DNA of 6,813 bases, taken from contig DATJXG010000237.1 of NCBI GenBank assembly GCA_035500455.1, forward strand, positions 1 to 6,813. Reading direction: 5' to 3'. The notes beneath the pieces are model-generated. The model did no database searches, was not told the DNA's origin, and saw nothing but the letters and a program-made list of their open reading frames with translations. Origin of the DNA: DATJXG01 sp035500455 (GTDB taxonomy: Bacteria > Acidobacteriota > Terriglobia > Terriglobales > Acidobacteriaceae). A program made the position numbers and the translations under genes. Of this stretch, positions 1 to 5,296 are shown in pieces (position 1 is the stretch's first letter; each line of letters opens with the position of its first letter).

Positions 1-879
1 CGAAGCCAGCACTGAGATCAACAAGATCGTCCCCACAATGCCCAGCGCGAATTCCGTCGGGATCTGGTAGTAGTGCGATGCCAGCATCTTTCCCCCGACG
101 AAAATCAGCACCAGCGAAAGCCCGTAGTGCAGGTACTCAAACATCTCCATCATCTCCGCCAGCGCGAAGTACATCGACCGCAATCCCAGAATGGCGAACA
201 CGTTCGAGGTGTACACAATGAAAGCATTGAGTGTAATCGCCAGAATCGCGGGAATGGAATCCACCGCGAACAGCACGTCGGTGGTTTCCACCACCACCAG
301 CACCACCAGCAGCGGCGTGGCGTAGAGTCCGGGCCTGCGCACAAAGAACTTCCCGCCCTCGTAGTCCTTGCTCACCGGCAACAACCGCCGCACTAAGCGC
401 AGAACCGGGTTCTTCTCCGGATGAATCTCCGCATTCTCCTGAAAGAACAGCTTGATGCCGCTGTACACCAGAAGCGCTCCGAAGACATAGACGATCCAGT
501 GGAATTTGCGGATCAGCCCCACTCCCAGCAGAATGAACACCGCCCGCATGACCAGCGCGCCCAGGATTCCCCAGAACAGCACTTTGTGCTGGAGTTCGCC
601 GGAAACTTTGAAGTAGCGGAAGATCAGGAGAAATACGAAAAGATTATCAACGCTGAGGGAAAGTTCAATGACGTATCCGGTCACGAACTCCAGCGCCGCC
701 GTCCGCCCGTGCCAGAAAAACACCAGCAGCGCGAAGGCCGCGGCGAGAGCGATCCACATGGCGCTCCAGGTCAACGCCTCGCGAAATTTTACGGCATGCG
801 CCCGCCGGTGAAACACGCCCAGGTCCAGCGCCAGCATGGCCGCCACGAAGAGGTTGAAGAGGATCCAGAAGAGTATCAA
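1..879 (-). CDS. terC: TerC family integral membrane protein, 3' end outside window
   Basis: This is a TerC/Alx-family multi-spanning inner-membrane protein. Known members are tied to tellurite resistance and to manganese or other metal-ion export; the substrate here cannot be read from sequence. The 293 codons visible contain both family signatures: SLSVDNLFVF at about residues 74-83, and ETTDVLFAVDSIPAI at about 198-212, with the acidic residues placed in membrane segments. Hydrophobic stretches lie near residues 2-22, 38-56, 66-90, 100-123, 128-146, 186-206, 211-233 and 250-265. A charged cytoplasmic-type loop lies at about 147-182. The frame is open at the left edge, so the C-terminus is missing. 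The start is uncertain. TTG at 879 gives an N-terminus (MILFWILFNLFVAAMLALDL) that fits the family, but it has no Shine-Dalgarno sequence and sits in a repeat arm. GTG at 846 or ATG at 837 would cut into the first helix. The frame is also open upstream to a TGA at 966-964. Family assignment is very secure; the start is not. Confidence 0.95.
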   Translation of the reverse strand, partial: MILFWILFNLFVAAMLALDLGVFHRRAHAVKFREALTWSAMWIALAAAFALLVFFWHGRTAALEFVTGYVIELSLSVDNLFVFLLIFRYFKVSGELQHKVLFWGILGALVMRAVFILLGVGLIRKFHWIVYVFGALLVYSGIKLFFQENAEIHPEKNPVLRLVRRLLPVSKDYEGGKFFVRRPGLYATPLLVVLVVVETTDVLFAVDSIPAILAITLNAFIVYTSNVFAILGLRSMYFALAEMMEMFEYLHYGLSLVLIFVGGKMLASHYYQIPTEFALGIVGTILLISVLAS

Positions 880-986
880 TTGTTGATTTTTGATTGCCGA
901 TTTTTGGTTGCTGATTTTCGATTGCCAATTGACAATGTAACCGATGCGCCTTGCAATCAAAAATCAGCAATCGAGAATCAACAATT
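878..986. repeat. Imperfect inverted repeat (33-base arms) between M28 gene and terC
   Basis: The left arm (878-910) and right arm (954-986) are inverted copies over 33 bases, with 29 of 33 positions paired. Three of the four differences would be G-U pairs in RNA read from the plus strand; the fourth is C-A. The loop is 43 bases (911-953) and itself holds similar words (GATTTTCGATTGCC, CAATTGACAATG). The arms are made of A/T-rich variants of GATTGC/GATTTTTG words and contrast with the GC-rich genes on both sides. The right arm reaches into the TAA stop of the upstream M28 gene (987-985), and the left arm includes the putative TTG start of terC. The element occupies almost all of the 105-base gap. 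It resembles small dispersed hairpin repeats of acidobacterial genomes, though copy number cannot be judged from one window. Confidence 0.85.
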
Positions 987-2448
987 ATTTCTGCCTTCCC
1001 CGCTTGCCGCTGGCCCAGTCATCCCACTGGCCGAAGCCTTTCATCTGGTCGTCGAGGTGGGTCTCGCTGAGGGTTTGAGAGATCTGGTCGCGATCCAGGC
1101 GCGGGCCAATGCGCTCCGGGTCGTCGGCGATGGCAAAGGTAATGGCGGCGGCTTCCGCGACGTGCTTCTTCAACCGCGCCAGGTCCACCTTGTCGAACGT
1201 GTCAGACATGGCGTGGTAGTTGATCAGGTAGTTGTCTTCCTCCTGATTCGCCACCAGCGTAGGCACCCCTTCCAGCAGGAAGTCCATGTGGTCGGTGCCG
1301 GTCATCGCATCGGTGGTCATGGCAGCGGCGTCGAACTGCTTGAGAGGAGCGGCCAGCACATTCACGGCCTCCAGCACGTCCTTGCGCCCGCCGAGCGAGA
1401 ACCCAGTAACTTTGCCGATGCCGCTGTCAAAGATGACGGCTCCGGCCACCTTGTCCATCTCACTGCGGTGAGCGGTTACGTAGGCGTAGGATCCGAGCAG
1501 CCCTTCCTCTTCGCCGGAGAACAACATGAAGCGGATGCTGCGCCGCGGACGCTGCCCGGAAGCCTTGATGGCGCGCAACGCATCCACCACCAGCGCGGCG
1601 TTGCAGCCATTGTCCAGTGCGCCCGTGCCCAGTTCCCACGAATCCAGGTGTGCGCCCAGCACGACGTATTCCTCCGGCTTCTCGCTGCCCCGCAGTTCCG
1701 CGATCACGTTGGCGGTGGTAATCGGACCGCCAATGCGGTTGGGGACAACAAGATCGGCATACAGCTTCTGTCCGGAGGCAAGCAGCCGGACGATTCGCGC
1801 CGCATCCTCGCGCGCCAGCTCAACCGACGGAAGGCGGTCGATCGTGCCGTCTGGAGTATTGGTGTGACGATACAGTAGGTCATGCGGGCGTGTGGACTGA
1901 AACGCGATCGCCACTGCTTTCCCCTTCAACGCCAGGTCGATCGCGACCGGCGCCCGCATGTACTCGGCAAAAAGATCGTCCCAGGTATGCATTTCCGACG
2001 AATGCACCAGCACGATGGCGCCAGCGACGCTGCCGGCCTTGGCGAAGCCCTCCACGCTGCCCTCGCCCACATCGATGATGGGCACACGGTGCTGCGGCGC
2101 CAGTGCGGGGGCCCAGGCAAGCGAGATGGCACGAACCTTGAACTGTTCCGGGGCCACCACCGACATCCTGGTCGCGCCTTCTGCCCAGGAAGCAGGGATG
2201 GAAAAGTCCTCGGTATGGACGCTATCGGCACCGGCTGCTTTGAATGCCTTGATGCCCCACAGCACCGCCTTCTGCATAGCTGGCGTCCCCGGAATCCGCC
2301 CTCCGATCTGATCGGTAAGCCGCTCCAGGTTAGCGCCCATGGCGGAGGGTTCCAGCGCCCGGCTGATCACAGCGTCAACCGGAGTTTGGGCAAAGGCCGC
2401 AAGCACCGCCAGAGCGGGCATGAGCAAGCTCAATCGAAAGCTTCGCAT
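985..2448 (-). CDS. Secreted M28 family metallopeptidase with PA-like insert (carboxypeptidase Q-like)
   Basis: This is a zinc-dependent exopeptidase of family M28, 487 residues, close to the plasma glutamate carboxypeptidase/carboxypeptidase Q type in layout. Residues 1-20 form a Sec signal peptide (RxxxR n-region, hydrophobic core, AFA before Gln21), so the protein is exported. Residues about 115-210 look like the PA-type insert (IIDVGEGSVEGFAKAGSVAG). The catalytic domain has a complete set of expected residues: His267 (GAHLDS), bridging Asp279 (GALDNG), catalytic Glu313 and ligand Glu314 (SGEEEG), Asp341 (FDSGIG), and His412 (NYHAMSDT). It should therefore be active and use two zincs. ATG at 2448 is chosen because it begins the signal peptide; only a weak GAG lies upstream. 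It is separated from the cyclase-like gene by a repeat-filled 206-base spacer and is followed by terC after 105 bases. Natural substrates are unknown; release of amino acids or dipeptides from exported or environmental peptides is an inference. Confidence 0.93.
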   Translation of the reverse strand: MRSFRLSLLMPALAVLAAFAQTPVDAVISRALEPSAMGANLERLTDQIGGRIPGTPAMQKAVLWGIKAFKAAGADSVHTEDFSIPASWAEGATRMSVVAPEQFKVRAISLAWAPALAPQHRVPIIDVGEGSVEGFAKAGSVAGAIVLVHSSEMHTWDDLFAEYMRAPVAIDLALKGKAVAIAFQSTRPHDLLYRHTNTPDGTIDRLPSVELAREDAARIVRLLASGQKLYADLVVPNRIGGPITTANVIAELRGSEKPEEYVVLGAHLDSWELGTGALDNGCNAALVVDALRAIKASGQRPRRSIRFMLFSGEEEGLLGSYAYVTAHRSEMDKVAGAVIFDSGIGKVTGFSLGGRKDVLEAVNVLAAPLKQFDAAAMTTDAMTGTDHMDFLLEGVPTLVANQEEDNYLINYHAMSDTFDKVDLARLKKHVAEAAAITFAIADDPERIGPRLDRDQISQTLSETHLDDQMKGFGQWDDWASGKRGRQK

Positions 2449-2502
2449 GATCTCGCATTAGAAACGAAGATGCTGCAAATGGGAAGCGCAGCGCCTGCTT
2501 TC

Positions 2503-2620
2503 CTTCGTGTAACTTCGTGTGCTGTTCCTTCGTGCACCTTCGTGTGAGCTTTTGCATTTGTGCCACCAGTAAGACAAAAACAACCACAAAGGGCACGAAG
2601 GTTCACAAAGGAACACCAAG
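2503..2620. repeat. Inverted arrays of CTTCGTG / CACAAAG words
   Basis: This fills most of the 206-base spacer between the two M28-type genes. On the left, CTTCGTG recurs at 2503, 2513, 2528 and 2538. On the right, the complementary-sense words CACAAAG, CACGAAG, CACAAAG and CACCAAG start at 2585, 2594, 2604 and 2614, spaced 9-10 bases. The best stem pairs 2524-2544 with 2594-2614 (19 of 21 positions) around a 49-base loop. The words are variants of the CCTTTGTG/CACAAAGG class of small repeats common between genes in several GC-rich environmental phyla. No open frame or promoter is convincing here. The short reading frame on the minus strand across it (2596-2375) is judged non-coding. Confidence 0.8.
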
Positions 2621-2636
2621 AAAGTCTTGAGAGGCT

Positions 2637-2653
2637 GCCGGCGGGACGCCGGC
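2637..2653. repeat. GC palindrome just after the cyclase-like gene
   Basis: A perfect 7-base stem GCCGGCG (2637-2643) pairs with CGCCGGC (2647-2653) around a 3-base loop. It lies one base beyond the TAG stop (2657-2655) of the minus-strand gene. In transcript sense it is not followed by a U run (AGCCTCTCAAG follows), so it is not a classical intrinsic terminator, although it could still stall polymerase or protect the 3' end. It has the same build as the palindrome at 3628-3646. Confidence 0.65.
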
Positions 2654-2654
2654 G

Positions 2655-3680
2655 CTACTTCTGGTCCAGCAGGCGCACCGTTTCCAGAGTCACGGTGCCG
2701 GCGATCTCCAGGCTTTTGGGACTGAGCTTGTCGAGGGTGTCCTGCGGGGTGTGATGGAAGACGTTATTGTAGCCGTAATCCAAGTCGATCAGATCGGCGC
2801 AGGGAACATTGTGCTGCAGGAAAGGAATGTGGTCATCCTCAATCGGAATCGTGCGGGCGAAGAAGTGTGATTGGTATCCCTCCCGCGTTGCCGCTTCGTA
2901 CACCAGGTCTTCCAGCCATGGCGTGGAGAACTGCTCGTGCTCGATATTGAGGTCATCGTCGCCGATCATATCTTCCACGAAAAACGCCCTGATCTTCTTT
3001 AGCGTGCCGTCGTTCTGCCACTTCTCCGCCAGGTGGCGCGCGCCATAGACGCTGTCAGTGGCGCTCCATTCCTTCACCGCTTCCTCCCCGTCCGTCCACA
3101 GCAGCCACACGCTGTAGCCAACCAGCTTCTTGCCGCGAAGCTGGTTGGCAAACTCCAGCAGGATCGCGGTGGAGGAGCCACCGTCATTGGCTCCGACGTA
3201 ACCGGTATTGCGCAGCGGATAGTTGGTGTCGTAATGCCCGGCGATCACAATGATGCCGTCGCGAGTGCCCGGAAACTTGGCGATGATATTGCGCACGGGA
3301 AATTTGCCTTCAGGCGTGTCCGCCACAAAGGCGTCGTCTTCCACCTGATCTCCCTTGAGGTGCGCGAGTATGTAGTTCTCAAGCTTCTTATGATTCGCGC
3401 TGCCGATGGGGCGAGGGCCGAAAGCCGTCACTTCTTTGGTGTACTGCATGGCGCGGGCGGCATCGAAGGCCGGCGGGGAGGAGTCTGCAGGAACGGAAGG
3501 CGTGTTATTCGCCGCCGGCGACGGATCGGCCGACAACTGCACCTGCGGCGCCGGCTTCTGCTGTGCGCAAGCGGTCAGCGCCAGCAGGATGGCGACGATT
3601 CCGCCTGTGAGCAGACTCACTCGGCCGGGCGGGTCGAAGACCCGCCGCCACACGGTTGTCTTAGATGAAGCCAAAGCCAT
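2655..3680 (-). CDS. Glutaminyl-peptide cyclotransferase-like M28 lipoprotein
   Basis: This is an M28-fold zinc enzyme most like glutaminyl cyclases, which convert N-terminal glutamine of peptides to pyroglutamate. From ATG 3680 it has 341 residues. A lipobox LTAC ends at Cys38, followed by a Pro/Ala/Ser-rich linker (about 39-72) and the catalytic domain (about 75-341). Visible site residues are His149 and Asp151 (GHYDT), Asp166 (GANDGG), Glu199-Glu200 (WTDGEE), Asp237 (VEDMIG), Asp283 (EDDHIPF) and His310 (FHHTPQDT). The stretch EEAVKEWSATDSVYGARHL closely follows the animal cyclase pattern, including the active-site Trp (Trp205). A broad-specificity aminopeptidase remains possible. It starts 11 bases after the tatC stop, so it is probably co-transcribed. 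No Shine-Dalgarno is clear before ATG 3680; GTG at 3620 (codon 21) would give a shorter lipoprotein signal. The frame continues upstream to 3881 only as a shadow across tatC. Codons 11-18 overlap a palindromic repeat. Confidence 0.88.
   Translation of the reverse strand: MALASSKTTVWRRVFDPPGRVSLLTGGIVAILLALTACAQQKPAPQVQLSADPSPAANNTPSVPADSSPPAFDAARAMQYTKEVTAFGPRPIGSANHKKLENYILAHLKGDQVEDDAFVADTPEGKFPVRNIIAKFPGTRDGIIVIAGHYDTNYPLRNTGYVGANDGGSSTAILLEFANQLRGKKLVGYSVWLLWTDGEEAVKEWSATDSVYGARHLAEKWQNDGTLKKIRAFFVEDMIGDDDLNIEHEQFSTPWLEDLVYEAATREGYQSHFFARTIPIEDDHIPFLQHNVPCADLIDLDYGYNNVFHHTPQDTLDKLSPKSLEIAGTVTLETVRLLDQK
3628..3646. repeat. GC palindrome inside the signal-peptide coding region
   Basis: A perfect 8-base stem GGCGGGTC (3628-3635) pairs with GACCCGCC (3639-3646) around loop GAA. 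It falls in codons 12-18 of the cyclase-like gene and encodes most of the residues RRVFDPP ahead of the hydrophobic core. In form it matches the palindrome after the same gene's stop codon (GC-rich arms, 3-base loop). It looks like an inserted dispersed repeat rather than ordinary coding sequence. Confidence 0.7.
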
Positions 3681-3691
3681 TTTAGGTAAGA

Positions 3692-4495
3692 TCAGCCGTC
3701 TTTCTTCGACGCGCGCGCCCGCCGCTGCTTGGGATGCACGAACCAGGCAATGCCGATGCTCAGGATATAGAGCGCAACCATGGGCGCGGCAAAAATGCAC
3801 ATGTTCATGATGTCGGTTGTAGGCGTAACAATGGCCGCGATGGTAAAGATCACCAGAATCGAGTAGCGCAGATTCCGCCACATCCAGCCCGCGGTAAGGA
3901 TTCCCATGAGCGCCAGGAAAAACACCAGAATCGGCAGTTCGAAAATCGCCCCCATCCCGATGATGATCGTGAGGAATAGATCCGTGTACTCGCCGATTGT
4001 GATCATCGGCTGGAACTGCTTGCCGTAGCTGATCAGGAAGTCGAGCGCCGCGGGATAAACGATCTTGTAGCCGAAGTAGCCGCCCGCCAGGAACAGGAAC
4101 ACCGTGGACGACATAAAAGGCATCACGTAGCTTTTTTCATGTCGATACAGGCCGGGCGAGATGAACATCCACACCTGGTAAAGCACGAACGGCGAAGCCA
4201 CGAACAGGCCGGCCAGCAAGCCCACCTTCAGATACATGTTGAAAGGCTCGGTCGGGTTCAAATAGACGAGCTTTTCCGGCATGCCGTTACGGTGCAGCGC
4301 CTCCATGATGGGGCGCTGCATGATGGCGTAGATAGCTTCGGCCTTCCAGAAACAGGCGAGAAACCCCACACCCACTGCCAGAATGCTGTAGATGATGCGT
4401 TTGCGCAGCTCCTCGAGGTGCTCGAGGAAGCTCATGGCTGGCAGTTGGCCGCCGGAATCTTCTTCCGGAGCCATGTCGGCGGTGAGTTCAGGCAT
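3692..4495 (-). CDS. tatC: Sec-independent (twin-arginine) protein translocase subunit TatC
   Basis: TatC is the polytopic receptor subunit of the Tat pathway. It binds twin-arginine signal peptides and, with TatA/TatB, moves folded proteins across the inner membrane. From ATG 4495 the protein has 267 residues and about six membrane segments. Family marks are the cytoplasmic FLEHLEELRKR at 23-33 (Glu29 and Arg31 in the signal-binding patch), the EPF motif at 83-85, PFVLYQVWMFISPGLYRHE at 102-120 with the conserved Glu120, and FELP with Glu186 in a membrane helix. The N-terminal 20 residues are an acidic extension and the C-terminus is strongly basic (KQRRARASKK). ATG 4495 is preferred to the in-frame TTG at 4507 because GAAGGG lies 4 bases upstream. 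It overlaps the TGA of the preceding tat gene by 8 bases, indicating translational coupling. The cyclase-like gene follows after 11 bases. Confidence 0.97.
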   Translation of the reverse strand: MPELTADMAPEEDSGGQLPAMSFLEHLEELRKRIIYSILAVGVGFLACFWKAEAIYAIMQRPIMEALHRNGMPEKLVYLNPTEPFNMYLKVGLLAGLFVASPFVLYQVWMFISPGLYRHEKSYVMPFMSSTVFLFLAGGYFGYKIVYPAALDFLISYGKQFQPMITIGEYTDLFLTIIIGMGAIFELPILVFFLALMGILTAGWMWRNLRYSILVIFTIAAIVTPTTDIMNMCIFAAPMVALYILSIGIAWFVHPKQRRARASKKDG

Positions 4496-4841
4496 TCGGC
4501 CCTTCAACTACGGAAGTCTCAGGCAGAGCGGCCTGTTCCGGGTGAGGCGGCGGGGTGGAAGAAATCTCTTCGTGCACAGGTACGGCCTCCGCCTCTACCA
4601 CCGGCGGTTGATATGCGGGAACCGATCCCACCGGGGGCTGCGACGGCGGCATGATCTGGTGCTCCTGCAGTTCGAGCTGGTTGATCTCCGACTCGATCTG
4701 CGCCTTGAATTCGTTGGAGGCGCGCTTGAACTCGTTGAGGGCGCGGCCGATCTGGCGGCCGATCTCCGGCATCTTCTTGGGCCCGAAAATAATCAGGGCC
4801 AGCAGGAAGAGGAAGATCATTTCGGGGAAACCCAGGTTCAT
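4488..4841 (-). CDS. tatA: Twin-arginine translocase TatA/TatB family subunit
   Basis: This is a single-span Tat subunit of 117 residues that assembles with TatC. It has a short membrane helix (about 6-19), the FGP hinge (19-21), an amphipathic helix (about 22-50, KKMPEIGRQIGRALNEFKRA) and a disordered Pro/Glu-rich tail (about 62-117). The hinge region resembles the bifunctional TatA proteins of Gram-positive bacteria (FGPxKLPEIGR). The Glu at position 7 just before the helix is a TatB-like trait, so the A/B assignment is open and the symbol is family-level. No second TatA/TatB gene is in the window. ATG 4841 is the first residue of the conserved N-terminus. No Shine-Dalgarno precedes it, and a TATGAT box ends seven bases before it. 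The downstream end overlaps tatC by 8 bases, placing it first in the tat operon. Confidence 0.93.
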   Translation of the reverse strand: MNLGFPEMIFLFLLALIIFGPKKMPEIGRQIGRALNEFKRASNEFKAQIESEINQLELQEHQIMPPSQPPVGSVPAYQPPVVEAEAVPVHEEISSTPPPHPEQAALPETSVVEGPNA

Positions 4842-4847
4842 GAGTTA

Positions 4848-4853
4848 ATCATA
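4848..4853 (-). promoter_or_regulatory. Possible -10 box for a leaderless tatA transcript
   Basis: TATGAT on the minus strand ends with six bases (TAACTC) before the tatA ATG. That spacing would put the transcript start at the A of the start codon. It agrees with the lack of a ribosome binding site, but no convincing -35 sequence is seen at 16-18 bases upstream. Inference only. Confidence 0.3.
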
Positions 4854-4909
4854 CTGCAAAAATCGGGCCGGGCGCTGCTGGCGGCTTCTAGCTCCTGGCT
4901 TCTCGCTTT

Positions 4910-4940
4910 CAGCTGTCAGCTGTCAGCTCTCAGCTTTCAG
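4910..4940 (+). repeat. Heptad tandem array CAGCTNT
   Basis: Four consecutive 7-base units start at 4910, 4917, 4924 and 4931 (CAGCTGT, CAGCTGT, CAGCTCT, CAGCTTT), followed by a partial CAG. A further degenerate unit, TCGCTTT, precedes them. Units differ only at the sixth position. No coding role is apparent. Confidence 0.85.
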
Positions 4941-4989
4941 TCTTGGGCTTCGGAGTCTTCACCGTTTTGGGGCCTTGCCTCTTCGTTGT

Positions 4990-5046
4990 GTTCCTTGCGA
5001 TCTTTGCGGTTAAAGCCTTTTCCGACCGCAAAGAACGCAAAGGAAC
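4990..5046. repeat. Inner hairpin of CTTTGCG-type words
   Basis: The left arm 4990-5010 (begins GTTCCTTGCG, ends TTTGCGGT) pairs with 5025-5046 with one mismatch and one bulged base, around a 14-base loop. The words resemble those of the 2503-2620 arrays, both arms beginning GTTCCTT, which suggests one diverged repeat family. There is no U run on either side, so a terminator role is not supported. Confidence 0.8.
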
Positions 5047-5180
5047 AGCACGCAGCCAACCGGAAGGGATAAGCCAGAACCTAGAGGCCAGAAGCTATAA
5101 GCTACCGGCCATCCCGAAACCCTTCCCCCCCAGCAAGCATCTCAAAGACAGGGAAGCAATGTAGCGAACGCGCGTGTCCG

Positions 5181-5202
5181 GTGGTTACCTGGACGTGGTA
5201 CC
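5181..5202 (+). repeat. Near-identical direct repeats upstream of the S41 promoter
   Basis: GTGGTTACC (5181-5189) and GTGGTACC (5195-5202) differ by one inserted T, and their starts are 14 bases apart. They also overlap a weak dyad, GTCCG...TGGAC, at 5176-5194. They lie about 30-50 bases upstream of the proposed -10 box, where an activator could bind. Function unknown; this may be chance. Confidence 0.3.
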
Positions 5203-5229
5203 TCGGAGCGGTTTGGCCATTGATGTGCG

Positions 5230-5238
5230 TGCTATACT
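5230..5238 (+). promoter_or_regulatory. Putative extended -10 promoter for the S41 protease gene
   Basis: TGCTATACT combines the TGn extension with a good -10 hexamer (TATACT, 5233-5238). The -35 region is poor (GTTTGG/TTTGGC near 5211-5217), which an extended -10 can offset. Transcription would start near 5245, giving a leader of about 52 bases. That leader contains a small TGGGG/CCCCA stem (5259-5263 with 5273-5277). Confidence 0.5.
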
Positions 5239-5282
5239 GCCCTTGAAAGCTTGATCTGTGGGGCCTCCCATACCCCAAAACG

Positions 5283-5287
5283 AAGGA
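5283..5287 (+). promoter_or_regulatory. Ribosome binding site of the S41 protease gene
   Basis: AAGGA lies nine bases before ATG 5297. It is the clearest Shine-Dalgarno sequence in the window and supports that start. Confidence 0.7.
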
Positions 5288-5296
5288 AAAACCAAG

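Larger units (their letters stand above)
4883..5103. repeat. Nested repeat element in the divergent tatA/S41 spacer
   Basis: The 455-base spacer between the divergent genes is dominated by this composite. Outer arms 4883-4903 and 5083-5103 are inverted copies at 17 of 21 positions, made of CTTCTAGCTCCTGGC-type words. Inside lie a heptad array (4910-4940) and an inner hairpin (4990-5046). Left of the element (4842-4882) there is only the possible tatA promoter. Right of it, 5104-5175 shows nothing convincing apart from a C run at 5124-5130. Short reading frames across the element, such as 4943-5164 on the plus strand, are low-complexity and judged non-coding. Confidence 0.7.

Noticed and set aside
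286..316. Triplet-like CCA/CAG run
   Set aside because: It lies in terC and simply encodes a Val/Leu-rich membrane helix (LLVVLVVVE) with repeated GTG/CTG codons.
1610..1650. Altered zinc site in the M28 protein (GALDNGCN instead of the common GANDNASG)
   Set aside because: The bridging Asp is kept and followed by Asn as in many M28 enzymes, and all other ligands are intact, so no loss of function is implied.
421..1878. Long plus-strand open frame of 485 codons across terC and the M28 gene
   Set aside because: It is antisense to two clear genes, runs straight through the A/T-rich hairpin, is rich in His/Gln/Arg/Gly with no recognisable domain, and has no ribosome binding site.
2503..2620. 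CRISPR array
   Set aside because: The repeated words are only 7-8 bases, with no unique spacers of regular length and opposed orientations; no cas gene is present.
2637..2657. Intrinsic terminator after the cyclase-like gene
   Set aside because: The stem is good, but no U run follows in transcript sense, so it is listed as a palindromic repeat.
3681..3881. 67-residue N-terminal extension of the cyclase-like protein
   Set aside because: It overlaps the tatC coding region, has low-complexity His/Arg/Cys content, and would bury the lipoprotein signal peptide inside the protein.
4943..5164. Small plus-strand open frame of 73 codons in the divergent spacer
   Set aside because: It is built almost entirely from the repeat arms and the hairpin, and no start signal precedes it.
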